Of a stretch of DNA of 64,000 nucleotides, positions 45,879 through 57,900 are shown in pieces; the first letter of the stretch is position 1, and each line of letters begins with the position of its first letter. This DNA is from Heliocybe sulcata. Its lineage: Eukaryota > Basidiomycota > Agaricomycetes > Gloeophyllales > Gloeophyllaceae. The position numbers and the translations under genes are program-made. The stretch is taken from positions 293,662 to 357,661 of the forward strand of contig ML213528.1 of the NCBI GenBank assembly GCA_004369045.1. Reading direction: 5' to 3'. The notes under the pieces were generated by a model. That model ran no database searches, was not told where the DNA came from, and was given only the letters and a program-made list of their open reading frames with translations.

Positions 45879-48670
45879 ATGGCTTCTGGCATGACCACTC
45901 TCGACATTCACACCCTCAAGAGAGTAAAGAACTCCGTGATAGGCAATCCGACTGCGAAGCTCGCACTGACGCAGGATGAACACTTCATCGCAGCGTGAGT
46001 AGGCTGAATACGTGAATGTTCTCTTGACTGCGCGATCCATCAACTCAGACTGAGCAGGTGGTCAGTCTTATAGATTGCGTCGAGCCAGCCACAGCATATG
46101 ACCCGCGCTATCTCGAGACGCCAGAAGACCTACGTATAGAGGCGGCACATGTTGTCTCATCTCTCGCATACGGCCCTGAAGCTGGTTTGAGGAACCTCCT
46201 GCGGATATCGGCGCACCATGCGTTTATATGCGCTATATCCAGCTTGCAGCCCACGGCCTCGTTAGCACTGAAGGCGGCATTGGTGAGGGGACTTAGGATA
46301 GTGGCTGCGTCAATAGCGGAGTCGGTGGGTCCTTCGTTGTGGGGGATCCAGGCCGAGAAATCGGAAGGAAGAGGGGATTCGGTGATTGCGTTGGATTATC
46401 TATTTCAAGTGCGTTTATAAATTACTCTGGCGGTGGCATTGCTCAGCTCATATTTTCCGGCGGCAGGTCGAGACTCTGGACCTGTATATGCCCCTTCTCG
46501 CAGATCCATCCACCCAGGTCAGCATATCCATAGCGCAGCTGATCGCCTTCGCCGTTCGCAAGGCGCCACACCGGGATTCTGTTATGGACTGGGCACCTCC
46601 AGCGGAGAGGATCAAGGAGGTTCGTGGTAAGCGTGGCTGGGAGAAGCCAGGCTTGTACAGCAAATCGTCCGGAAGACAGGGTGGATGGGTCGCGAGGAAT
46701 TTAACTTCTCTGCTGCAGAGTAAGGAGGCGAAGGCAAGGCTGGTTTCCGTGCGCAGGATAGCATGGATTGACAGTGTAGCAGGTGCAAGAAGCAGCACTA
46801 TCGGCTCTGGCTGCACTGTCGAAGGAGAATCATTCAATGGCCCTTGGGTTGTCCTCTGCTGAACGAGGTGGTAATTAGTCTTTGACCATGTCCAGTATCG
46901 AAACGTGCTCATGCTCAGCAGCGCAGCCTGCACTTACCCAGGTTACATCTCTATGTAAATCTCGTTCAGCAGAAGTGCAAATTGCTGCCTGTCTCTGGTT
47001 AGTGCTCTTGCTCACAACGTTGCTGTAACGCTAAGCTTTCATCCAGCGCGACAAGAATCATACGGGCGACGACGACGCCCGAGTATCCGGTGCACGTGCA
47101 TTCCTCAGCTATCGATTCTCCACTTGTCATGGTCATCCTTCCAACCCTGAACCGGTTGATTGAATCATCGAAAGTGTCAGCTGTCCTTAAGATGAAGGCG
47201 TGCTTTGTACTCAGTCAGTACTGTTGGTTAATAACAGTTCTTTACTTAACCTTTACTGCGCTGCAGGTTACCTGGTGACTGATGACCGCGAGCTCTGTCA
47301 ACTCGCTTTCGAACGGGGCTCGCTAGCAAAAGTAGCGGAGCTTGCGAAACAAGTTACTCCCAACGTGACGACGCCGGAATGGGACGAAGATGAGCCTCAG
47401 AGTATATCCAGCCTCCGTGAGGTGAGCTCCGTCCTCTTATCGCTGGCCTCTAAATCACCTTTGTTTCGTTCTAGGCCGCACTGACTGCCATCGCATGCAT
47501 ATGCCTCTTCGATAACGACATCCGCCGCGAAGTAACCGACAACCTGAAGCTCCTGCCTGTTATTCACGCCTCCCTCTCCCACCGGCACATGGGCGTGCGG
47601 TACGCAGCATGCCAGTGTGTTCGCGCTGTCGCGAGGCATGTTGGAGCGCTAAGGACCAGTATTGTGGATAATGAGCTTGGGACCGGGTTGTTCAGGATAT
47701 TTATGAAGCAGGACGAAGATCGACAGGTCACGCACGCGGCGTCTGCGGCGATATGCAATTTGATGAATGAGAGTTCGCCGTTGCAGAAGGTGTGTATTGT
47801 CTCGTCTGCTGTGTGAGCGGTGAATATGTATTATATTGATGATGCATTGATGGAAGGTTTTCTTGGAGCAAGGAATTGTTGCGAGACTGATGCAACTCCT
47901 GAACGGTGATGACCCGGCTCTGCGGCTGAACGCTATCTGGGCGATCAAAAATATGATGTATAGAGGCACCCACGAGGCCAAGCGTAGCGTTCTGAACCAG
48001 GTCGGGTGGAAGCATATTTCCGAGTAGGTTGAATCCATTGCCTAAGCGGACATCGGTCCTTGACTTCCTTTCAGGCTGTTGACGGATGCAAGTCCGGAGA
48101 TTCAGGAACAGGCGATCAATGTCCTCCAGAACGTTGTCGATAATGAGGAAGATATCAAGATGGTATTTGATGAGATTGGAGGTGATGAACTGCTTGGAGC
48201 AATCGAGACAGCTCTGAACTCTGAGAGTGAACACGTTATGCGTCATGTATGTCTTGTATCATTGACTTCCCTCGCCATCCTTTTGCTCATGTCTAAGATA
48301 TCTGCAGGCCGTTGCTCTATTGTCCAACATCGCAAACGGGTCTAAAAAATACCAAGACCAGATCCTTGCGCACGAGGAACTCCTATCAGCAATTCGTAAC
48401 TGTCTCATCGACCGTAACCTGGAGGTACGCAAACCGGCAATGGTTTGTATCCTGCAGCTGTCGAAGTCGAACCTGCGGAGTCAGCAAGCACTCCGGGATG
48501 CGAATATTCATTCGGTATTGCAGAGGATGACGGACCATAGCCGGGGAATTAATCTGAGTCCGGGTGGGTTGGGTAGGCATCATTTGGGCGTTGAAGATAA
48601 CTTGGATGTTCGGGAGCTGGCGCGGGAGGCGCTGGAGTGGCTTGAACATGGAGAGGAGATGCACTGCTAA
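45879..48670 (+). CDS. GID5: GID complex subunit 5 / ARMC8-like armadillo protein
   Basis: Eleven exons (45879-45994, 46066-46408, 46467-46733, 46783-46867, 46919-46997, 47047-47213, 47267-47421, 47475-47789, 47857-48023, 48075-48246, 48308-48670) close to 742 aa. Homologues (yeast Gid5/Vid28, human ARMC8) are the armadillo substrate-receptor scaffold of the GID/CTLH ubiquitin ligase that degrades gluconeogenic enzymes when glucose returns. The N terminus 'TLKRVKNSVIGNPTAK' matches the first ARM helix of ARMC8. Later repeats such as 'VRYAACQCVRAVARHVGAL', 'VTHAASAAICNLMNESSPLQ', 'LRLNAIWAIKNMMYRG' and 'VRKPAMVCILQLSKSN' align with ARMC8 spacing. Intron 46734-46782 uses a GC donor (AAG|GCAAGG). 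The acceptor before exon 5 could be 46918 or 46921, changing one residue. Confidence 0.88.
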
Positions 48671-49465
48671 GGCTGCCACCGCGAGCACACTCTACTATGT
48701 GAGTGGGGTCTATGATTTCGTAGTATAATATGGGCTGATTTTCTGTTTTCTTGAATCTCCAGATTTCATGTACCATTTGTATGCATTCTTCGTGTTTCAT
48801 CTCTTGCGCTATGTTTCAGCATACGAAGATGCATAGTTGCTGTGCATGGGTCATGGCCCGTGTTGCATCTATCCTCAACAATCAACGTTAAAGTGAGAAT
48901 CCCTGACACGGCGGAGGAGGCTCATGAAGAGAGCTGGTGCTGTTTCTTCGGATACAACGATCGTCGTCGCTGTACCACAGCCTCCACCACAGCTGTCGGA
49001 CTACTCAAGGTCCGCAGGTCACTTCGTGAACCCAGTCGCGGTTCCGCATATGATGGGGCAATGTCTAAAGTGGAAACAGCGGAGGTTCTTCGACTGATCC
49101 AAGCCTCGACCGAAGAGATGATTCTCTACCGACCGAGATTTATCACGAGCTCGACGCTTTGCTGCCGCTCGGCTGTAATATACACCGTACAACCGCCGTG
49201 AACCTATATACCAGCTCAATTCAGACTCGTTCGTGCTAGATACTGCCTGACCCCGTACCGCAACGTATAACATTGTCTGTCGGTGTCTGCGTCAAGTGGG
49301 CCAGCCCAAATGGAGGAGGCTTGCCACAGCAGGTCCGAGCGGCCGTCCTATCAGGTCTTCCGGTGGCTCCCGGCGTGTACACACAAGTAAGCAGACTCGG
49401 AATTTTCTCAAGCATCCCATTGCGCCTGGCACGGACACGTCGACGGCCCCTCCTCTCTCTCTACA
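48671..49465. other. Intergenic region, promoter of the PDH E1 alpha gene
   Basis: No gene recognised. A pyrimidine-rich tract (CCTCCTCTCTCTCTACA) sits directly before the start codon at 49466, as is common before highly expressed fungal genes. Confidence 0.5.
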
Positions 49466-50993
49466 ATGGCGACATTAGCTCGGTTACGGCCCATTCTTGC
49501 TAGACAGACTGTAAGCATCCGATGTTCAAGAGAATTGGTGTGAAATGTGGCTTAACGAAACGCGCTTTACAGCCCTTCCGGGTCGCTGCGCGGGCGCTGC
49601 AGACGTCGGCGGCCACAACCCAGCCGCTTGATAATCCCTCCAAGTCGGAACCCTTCCAGGTCAAACTTCACGAAGACTCGTTCCACACGTACAGGCTGGA
49701 TGCAGGGCCGGAGTTGGAGGTCGAGGTCTCGAAAGACATGCTCATTACCATGTACCAGCAAATGACGACTATGCGGCGGATGGAGATGGCGGCGGACGCG
49801 TTGTACAAGGCGAAGTTGATCCGTGGTTTCTGTCATCTGGCTATCGGTCAGGTATGTGCTCCATGTGCGATTGTGCTGCCTGGTGAGCTTCATGAGCGGC
49901 CTAGGAAGCGATCTCGGTCGGTCTGGAGCACGCTATTACTCCCCAGGACCTTGTCATTACTGCATACCGGTGCCATCCCTTCGCAGTAATGCGTGGTGGT
50001 ACCATCAAGGGCGTTCTCTCTGAGCTGCTAGGTCGCCAGGCGGGTATGTCGAACGGGAAGGGCGGTTCTATGCACATCTTCACGCCGAACTTCTTCGGTG
50101 GGAACGGTATTGTCGGTGCTCAGGTGCCGGTTGGTGCTGGTCTTGCTTTCGCTGCTAAGTACATGGAGAAGCCTATCGCCGCGTTCTCCATGTACGGTGA
50201 CGGTGCGAGCAACCAGGGTCAGGTTTTTGAGGCGTACAACATGGTACGTGTCCTATACCATGTCTTCCGGACAATATTTTGATTGCGGGCAGGCCAAGCT
50301 TTGGAACCTGCCTTGTGTTTTCGTCTGCGAGAACAACAAGTACGGAATGGGAACCTCTGCCGAGCGCAGCTCGTCCAATACCCAGTACTTCACCCGCGGT
50401 GACAAGATACCTGGTCTACAGGTCAACGGAATGGACATCATTGCCGTCCTCCAGGCTTGCCGGTTTGCTAAGGACTGGGTCGTAAAGGGTAACGGACCTC
50501 TCGTCATGGAGTTCGTCACTTACCGTTACGGTGGTCACTCGTGCGTGTAATCCCTTGGTGCATACTTCTCTTGTTGATCCCTGGACTATAGTATGTCTGA
50601 CCCCGGAACTACCTACCGTACCCGTGAGGAGATCCAGAGGATGCGCAGCACTCAAGACCCCATCCGTGGTCTTCAACACTACATTGAGCAGTGGGGTCTT
50701 GCGCCTGAGGAGGACCTGAAGGTATGGTCTATCGACGTTATTGACTTATAGTTCCGGTGATTAACTTATACTTTGTAGAGAATGGACAAGGCTGCTAAGG
50801 CTGAGGTCGATGCGGCGGTTGAGGAGGCAAAGGCTTCGCCAGAGCCCAAGATTGAGGACCTCTGGACTGATGTCTACTACAAGGGCACTGAGCCGCCCTT
50901 CATGCGCGGTCGTGAGCGGGAAGAGGTAGGATGACCATCTCCATGCGCCCCTTCTTTTGCTTACGCCTACCGCTACAGGTTCACTACTACTAA
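49466..50993 (+). CDS. PDA1: Pyruvate dehydrogenase E1 component subunit alpha, mitochondrial
   Basis: Seven exons (49466-49510, 49573-49851, 49905-50243, 50293-50540, 50592-50721, 50779-50925, 50979-50993) close to 400 aa. With E1 beta it decarboxylates pyruvate using thiamine diphosphate and acetylates the lipoyl groups of E2 in the mitochondrial matrix. The N terminus is basic and Ser/Ala-rich, a presequence. Family marks: '[20 protein letters not shown]', '[11 protein letters not shown]', '[13 protein letters not shown]', '[15 protein letters not shown]', the thiamine diphosphate motif '[13 protein letters not shown]' (about residues 206-218) with '[10 protein letters not shown]', and the regulatory phosphorylation loop '[18 protein letters not shown]', which spans the exon 4-5 junction. 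The serine in that loop is the known target of PDH kinase in homologues. The last exon codes only VHYY. Confidence 0.95.
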
Positions 50994-51194
50994 AATGTGG
51001 ATACAGGGGATCTTACCGGGTTGGGATTCTTGTCGATCGTTTTATAGACTTTGTTTAGTACCTAGGTATACATGCGTCGGCTCATCCGGCACGCAGTAAT
51101 TGATGCTAGCATCATTTCTATGCATCCGTTGCAGGCCACATTGGGGCATAAAGAGTTCATGTGTGGCTGCAGCTAAGAGAGTCACGTATGTGAC

Positions 51195-54089
51195 ATGACT
51201 AGTCCTCCACCTCGTCCTTCGACAAGTCCTCTTGTGTCGCGTAAACCAGTGTCTGGGAGCTCTCCGTCACCTTCCCCAAGTCAAGGAAGGAATCCTGTCT
51301 CTCTAAGGCTCTATAAGGTACTCGGTGCTGGTTTTGAGGATGAACCGACCAAGGAGGCTCTCCGCACGTTGTCTGAGCTGTACGGCGCCACTACAGCTAA
51401 CGGGACTCGGGCGACGCTTGTGAATGGCAAGGCCACGAAGGAAGACCACCAGGATGACTTTGACTCGGATGACGGTGATAGCGAAGAGGACACGTCTGAG
51501 GAAAGGAAGCTTTCGCTGGGTCCATTCTTGTCCGATGAGGTGGTTGCGCCTACCGGGGCTGCGGCTCACGCCAGAAAGAATCTGAAGAGGGATATAGATG
51601 TCAAGCTTGCTGGCAGTAGTCGAAAGTTTCTTTCGGCGTTGGGAGGGGTCGATCAAGTGAGTAGTCGTTGCTTCGGGTGTGAATGGATCGTCATCCATCT
51701 CATCACCGCCTACTGCTGGCTTGATTATGATCCATAATATCTTTTGTATCTACCCTCATACAATCACAACTTGTAACAGAAATTGGACGCACTCCAAGAG
51801 CATATCACAACAATGCGCGCGCAATGCGATCAAGCGCATAGCCAACTCCAGACGACAAATGACGCCTGTAAGTCCTTGCTCGACCAGGCAGGCAATTTGC
51901 GTCAGGAAAGGTGAATGTCCCTGTCACAAGCGCAACAGTGGTGATCTGACCGAGCACCTAGGGATACGGTTGCCTCGCAGCAGTCCATCTTGAATCTTTT
52001 TCTGGCGCGGTTTACTTTGACTTCCGAAGAGGTCACCGCTCTTACTTCCCGGGATGTCCCGCCTGGGAAGCGTTTCTTTGCTGCCATGGATAAGGCGGTG
52101 AAGATCCGGGAGGACTGCCGAGTTCTGATGTCCGTCGATGGTCCTACTAAGGCCGGGTCAGTGGAATCTCATGAGTAGTGATGAACCGAACACCGTGCTG
52201 ATACTTAGTAGACTCGATATCATGACTGCAACGTCTTCAAACCTGGAGCAAGCTTATGACAAGATATTTAGGTATCTGACCAGCGAATTCCAGACTCTTG
52301 GACGTGGCAATAGGGATCGAGAGAGAAGTGTGGATCCGGATGCCAATCTAGAGGCTTCTCCGACGCTGAAGGAAGCTGTCCGCAGGCTACGAGATCGACC
52401 AGAGCTACTTTCGTAAGTCTTCCTGTATGGGTTGTGTTGTCCTTGTCTCACATACGCATATTTCAGGGATGCGCTCGCGGTGCTGTCACAGACAAGACAG
52501 TCCACCTTGTTAGCCACTTTTCTTGATGCGCTTACTCGTGGCGGGCCATCTGGTCTTCCCCGGCCTATCGAACTACACGCGCACGACCCTCTGCGGTACA
52601 TCGGCGACATGCTAGCTTGGCTCCACCAAGCTATAGCTGCTGAGCGTGAGTTTATGGAGAGCTTGTTCGGGCTGGGAAGAGAAGGGGCAGGGAGGATGAT
52701 AGGCAGTGTTAGAAAGTTTGAGAAAGGGAGGATGGGAGAGGCTGAGGAGTGGGTTGGGGATATGGTTGATAAGAATGTTGGAAAGCTGTCTGGTCCTCTC
52801 AAGGTAAGATATACCTGTGCTGATGCATGCGGTCGCTGCTCACAACTGTTTGCAGCTCCGAGTGCAACAAACTGTGCGATCACAAGAGAGCCCTATCCTT
52901 GCGAACAAAATCGCGAATCTCCTAAAATTCTATGAACTGACGGTGCGGAGAACAATTGGCGAAGAGGCGGCTTTGTCAGAGGCTCTGAGAGAGTATGCTG
53001 ATGAATGTTGCTTACCGATTGCGAGCTAATAACGGCTATAGGATGAGCGATGTCTCCAACAAGGTCTTCTTTGACGCCCTCGAAGCACAAGGCCGTGCAT
53101 TGTTACGAGTAATCCTGGTTAGTCGTCCTTGGCAGATCTCAGCCTTACGGATCGTCTGCTCATCCCTGGCTGGATATAGGATCTCAACGACGCCGCACTC
53201 GCTCCTCCAGCGCCAGTCCAAGATCATATGCAAGCGCTTCGTGATATTCTGTCTATGTACGATTCGTCTCGACTGGATGACTCCAGTGCTCCCGAGGCAG
53301 AGGAGCCCGTCGGAAACGGGGCAGCGGAGTCGTCTGCGGATTACGGTGTTGAGCGGGTGTTGGATGTCATGATTGACCCTGCGCTCGAAGTTTGCCTGAC
53401 GGCAGCTGAGGAGAAGAAGAGAATCAGGCCGACGTGGGACGGGCCTGTGTTCGTCCTCAACTGTCTAACCTACCTCCAGGTGCGTTCACCTGGTGTCGGG
53501 TCGCCGCCGGTCCTTGACGAACCGCTCATAATTTCGTACCTCGCATGATAGGACGTTCTTGAACCCTATGCTTTCGCCTCCACCAAGAGAGAGTCGCTAA
53601 ATGCAATGATAGAGACGAGGGTAAACCAGCTCGCGGAAGAACATTACCAGGACTTGTTGAAGGATACAGGTTTGAATGTCATCGTTGCCGCTATTGAATC
53701 AAAGCCCGCAGGAGTAAGTAGTCTTTCTGTCATAGCGCAACCACTGAGCAAAATCGAATCTGCCTCCCGAACAGGAACCGCTCTCACATGTCGACACGGC
53801 GCAACCGCACGAGCTCTCAGCCGTTCTGCAGAAGTTCTCGACATGGCTATCCGGTCTTGAGGTCATGCATTCTCCTCGACTAGCCCGCTTGGCGGTGCAG
53901 CGCTTGCACTCTCAGATACACCAGACGGCGTTGGCCCGGCTGGCGAGGACATATCAGAGTATTTGTGAGGAAGTGAGAAAGCCGGAGAATAGATATGAGG
54001 CTGCAAGCACGTTACTTGGAGGGCAGCGACCATTTGGGCAGATTCATTTGCTTAGACAGATTTTCGGGTTAGGGGACGAGGATATGTAG
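51195..54089 (+). CDS. COG6: Conserved oligomeric Golgi complex subunit 6
   Basis: Ten exons (51195-51656, 51780-51910, 51962-52156, 52212-52412, 52467-52803, 52856-52992, 53042-53117, 53180-53479, 53552-53713, 53775-54089) close to 771 aa. COG6 is a lobe B subunit of the COG tether, which catches retrograde vesicles at the Golgi. A proline/serine-rich start leads to '[18 protein letters not shown]', then coiled-coil '[18 protein letters not shown]', then the diagnostic '[20 protein letters not shown]' and '[16 protein letters not shown]', '[17 protein letters not shown]', '[19 protein letters not shown]' and '[20 protein letters not shown]'. Length is close to that of fungal COG6. The acceptor before exon 4 is the second of two neighbouring AGs; the first would add a wrong frame. 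Confidence 0.93.
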
Positions 54090-54506
54090 GTGCGACAGTA
54101 TTTCCCATATGGAGAGGCTATGCTGACATTGGTAACGAAGATGAAAGTCGGTCAGAGGCAGCGTATTTGGGGCATCCTCTCAACGGAGGGTCCCCGCTCC
54201 GTGGCGGCACCCTCGAAGCATATGGTGTCCCAATCGGCATAGTCCTCTCTCATTATGTTTGGCAGCCCTCAGGCTTTGTATCCATCGGACGACTCACGAA
54301 AGGTCATTCCTTGGACAATCTTCAGAGGTGTCTTAAGTGATCATGTATAATTAGGCTTATAGTGTGGGACGTCTAGTTTTCCGTGAAAAATGAGGTCATA
54401 CGCGCCAATCGATTGTTCGCAGATTGTGACACATACAAGCACGTGTCGGGAGGTCACACCGTATCAGTGACCGCCGCATCGCAGACGTCTTCACCTTACC
54501 GATTAC
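54090..54506. other. 3' flank of COG6, nothing recognised
   Basis: Presumed 3' untranslated and intergenic sequence up to the target duplication of the MITE. Confidence 0.5.
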
Positions 54507-54514
54507 GTTTCCAT

Positions 54515-54955
54515 AGGACCCGGGTGACTACTATATATGTCTGTCGGGTTTTTTGCATTTTTGAGGGCGAAAAATTGGCCGTATGTCTGTCGGAAATAGC
54601 ATTTTTCAGGCTTCTGAGAGCGCTCATGAGGGAAATGTCTGTCGGATATAGCATTTTTGAGGGCCGCGGGATGCTAGACCAGGCCTGGCGGGCAGAATAT
54701 TACCGGTTGGGCAGTCGTATAGATCCGCCTTCATGGCGGACGGCGGGAAGCGCTCTGACTTAAGGTCGAAAACTTACCGAAGACACTGAAAAATCGCTGA
54801 AAACGTCTTTCTGCGACCCGCCGTAGCGCCGGATAAGGCGTGGGAATGCGAAATGTCTGTCGGAAATAGCATTTTTGAGTCCAGTTTGGCCGCATTTTTG
54901 AGGTCGATTTGGGGCGATTTTCCCGACAGACATACATAGTAGTCACCCGGGTCCT
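54515..54955. mobile_element. hAT-type MITE, 441 bp, with 8-bp target duplication
   Basis: Terminal inverted repeats of about 34 bp begin AGGACCCGGGTGACTACTAT at both ends with one mismatch seen. The element is flanked by GTTTCCAT at 54507-54514 and 54956-54963, a perfect 8-bp target duplication, as produced by hAT transposases. It has no coding capacity. Inside, a motif of the form ATGTCTGTCGGAAATAGC followed by ATTTTTGAG recurs about four times, so the element contains internal subterminal repeats. Confidence 0.88.
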
Positions 54956-54963
54956 GTTTCCAT

Positions 54964-57900
54964 GCTCTACTTCAGCTGCCAGTACTCCATTGCGCGTCTG
55001 CGAGAACTTCAGGTCCTTGATTAACCATGCCTTCGACGTGTGCACCGTTCTTACACTCGGAGTTCCTCGCAGCATCGGCGTTCTCACATCTGACTAGTCA
55101 CCTCTATCACGGCAGTCGTCTCCCGCTCTTCTGCTGAGCAGATTACACGGCATTGTTCCACTTTCACAATACGCGGATCTATCACCGACTGATTGTCACC
55201 GACTGATTTTTTTGATCACATAGCATCGCGAGCCAGGTTTATTAGGCTATCTACCGGTCTCCGCCTCCCCGTCTGGAGATATTGAATGACGGAAGCTTTT
55301 ACCATGCTGCGACTTGTGACCTGTTGCTCATGCAGTGGAAGTTTGTCGGGCATCCCACCGGTCCGTTCTAACAGTCCAACTTCTCACTGCGCGACGACTG
55401 ATCGAGATAATCAGCCCCACAGCGTAGATATTGGTCTACCGGTGAATAAGCTGTAGCTGGCATCAGTCTCTTCGGTGCGAAGTGAAAGCCGTATTTAGGG
55501 CACGTGTTAACAATCTGCGGGACAGAGAAAGACATCTTTGTAAGTCCCTTCTCTTCTTCATTCTATCTATAGGCATTCGTGGCTGTCAATATGGCCGTCG
55601 TGCATGCACTTGCGTGCTCCTTCAGGCCGGACTCGAACTCATCATGTGGATTACTAGCGCACACGGCGGCTGATTCGCGCTCGATGCTCACTCCAGGAAG
55701 CAAACAGAGGGCGGCGATACATCGGCTCAATATCTGCGTAACAGTGATCCATCTGCAAGTATATCTCGTCTTGAATGAACGTCTTCTGACGATCTACTGC
55801 CTTCCAGTACAGGCTGGCGCGATAAGATAAAACGAGCGATAAACCATATCGACGGGGACGGATTGAATCCGCTGAGCATGAACCCTCCGACGGATCACAA
55901 GCTGCACTCTTGGTGCAATTCACGGCTCTCTGGTCCACATCTTCCGACGGATAGAACAAGAGAAATTTTCAGCACGTTCCTGTCTCACGGCCGAAGTCTG
56001 CGCACTTTCTCGCAGGTTCTCTGGTGTTATACGCGCCCATGGCTGAGGCGAGGCGCGTGTGGGCCTCCGATGAATCGCACTTGATGTACGACAATCCCGA
56101 TTACGCCGTGCTTCCTGGTTAGTGCCAAGTTGTTGTGAATACCTAGGTTACCGATGCTGCTTCTGGTGTTGCTATCTGACGACACGTTGCCGCAGATAAT
56201 GTCTGTATATGCTCTGGTGGGTGGCGCCGTAAACGCCCTGGCCACACCTCTGAACAATTTGGAACACGGGGCCTCTCTGACGGCAGAACATCGTCACGAC
56301 GAGTCTGGTATTTGTAGGTGTCATTCGTCTGGGGTACTCAGCGTTGTGTTCGGCGGAATTAGCTAGTGCGCACAGCGCTCTAGAAGACCGTTGAGTGACC
56401 CTGCTATTCTGTTGACAAATTAGATGAGGTACAGCTACTGAACGTTCTGGAAGTCGACTCGTTTGCAGCGCTTCCTGAACGTGCTTGCTTTCAGCATGTA
56501 AACAGGAATGTCATTAGGTAAGAATGTTCTTGGGCCTCTTCACATTCTCCAGATGCTATCATACACACAGCACACGACATGGGCCGCGTCTTCAAATTCT
56601 CGGAGCCGAGCTCTTCCATCGCTTCGTACCAAGCCTAACCCCGTCTCCAGGACTTCATGCCGTAACAGCAACCTGTTTACGTCAAGAGGAAAAAAACGTA
56701 TTCCAATTCATGCAAGCAAGCGACGGGTAAAGCTGTTACTCCGCGGGTCAGGCATCTTGTCGCATGGTGGATCACCAGGGACGTGCACTGCTGTGAAGAC
56801 AGCAAGCGCATCTCGATCCGGGGATCTCTGGCCATCCGAGTAGGTCCCTGTGGGCTCAGGCCGGGCAAGCGAGGCGTCATTCTGTAGATGCAGGGCATGC
56901 GGCTGCCTCGCTGCAGCTGTGCATAATTCTTTCTTTTCCCGCTTTCGGGGCTACAACTAGGAACCTGCGCTTTGAGCGGAGACTCCCAGTTGGCAGCTCC
57001 GACTGTAGTGGACGCGGATAGCGTCAGGAAGGGAGGTCTGTTGCAGTGTTGCTGTGAGATGCCCACGTTGCTGGGCGCTCGCGATATTCGGAAGAGCTCC
57101 CAAGTTGGACGGTGAGTTTGTTCACGTGTCTTCATTGCTGCGACTATCATGTGGAGGATCGTATAGCAATACTGACGAGCAGTTCAAGGACAATAGGTGC
57201 TGTGCACAGTGCCTTTACCGCATTATGCTGGATGTCTTCTGTACAGCTCTCCGAATGTATTGCTTGAATGACGGATCATGCCAACCCTTGAGCCACTCAT
57301 CCATACGGCCAAGACAGGTATTGAAAGCAACGACACGCATGCTACCTTTTCCGGCACATACAGCGGTCGATCCTTCTGTATTGCAGCGCAGTGTCCTAGA
57401 TCCGCTGACTCTATCGATAGCGAAATGAACTCCATCCGTTCATCTCCCGCGTCTAGCAGTGTTATCTCGAATCCAATGCAGCGATCCATCTATGAAGGGG
57501 ATCGCTGGGTGCTTTAATGCTGTGAGGCTGACAATAAGGCGAGCCCCGTGGTGGGCGCGAGGCGGGCTGCGACGTGGTCTTAGCTCGCCAGCGCAGTCGA
57601 TGGTGTTCGGCTACAATCCGAGCTGGCCAGAGACGGAGCGGATAAAGAGAGCAGGAGCATAAGTTGGATGTTCCGCCAATACTCCGAGCTACACAGCGAT
57701 CCCATTCCTCTGCTATCGATCGCTATAATCTCCGTAAAGACCGCTCTGCGCGGGGTGCAAGGCAGGTGATGCGATAAGATCTGTAAGCCGCCGGGGAAGG
57801 TACGCAGGGTGTGTATAAGCAGTGTGAGCGCGCCACCGGAGACGGATGGTGCAGCCCATTTAGGAAGGAATGTAAGTGAGAGCGTAGGGCCTGTGGCGCT

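Noticed and set aside
56036-56118. Peptide resembling the start of a MaoC-type hydratase domain
   Set aside because: The similarity covers about 20 residues and the downstream sequence does not continue the domain.
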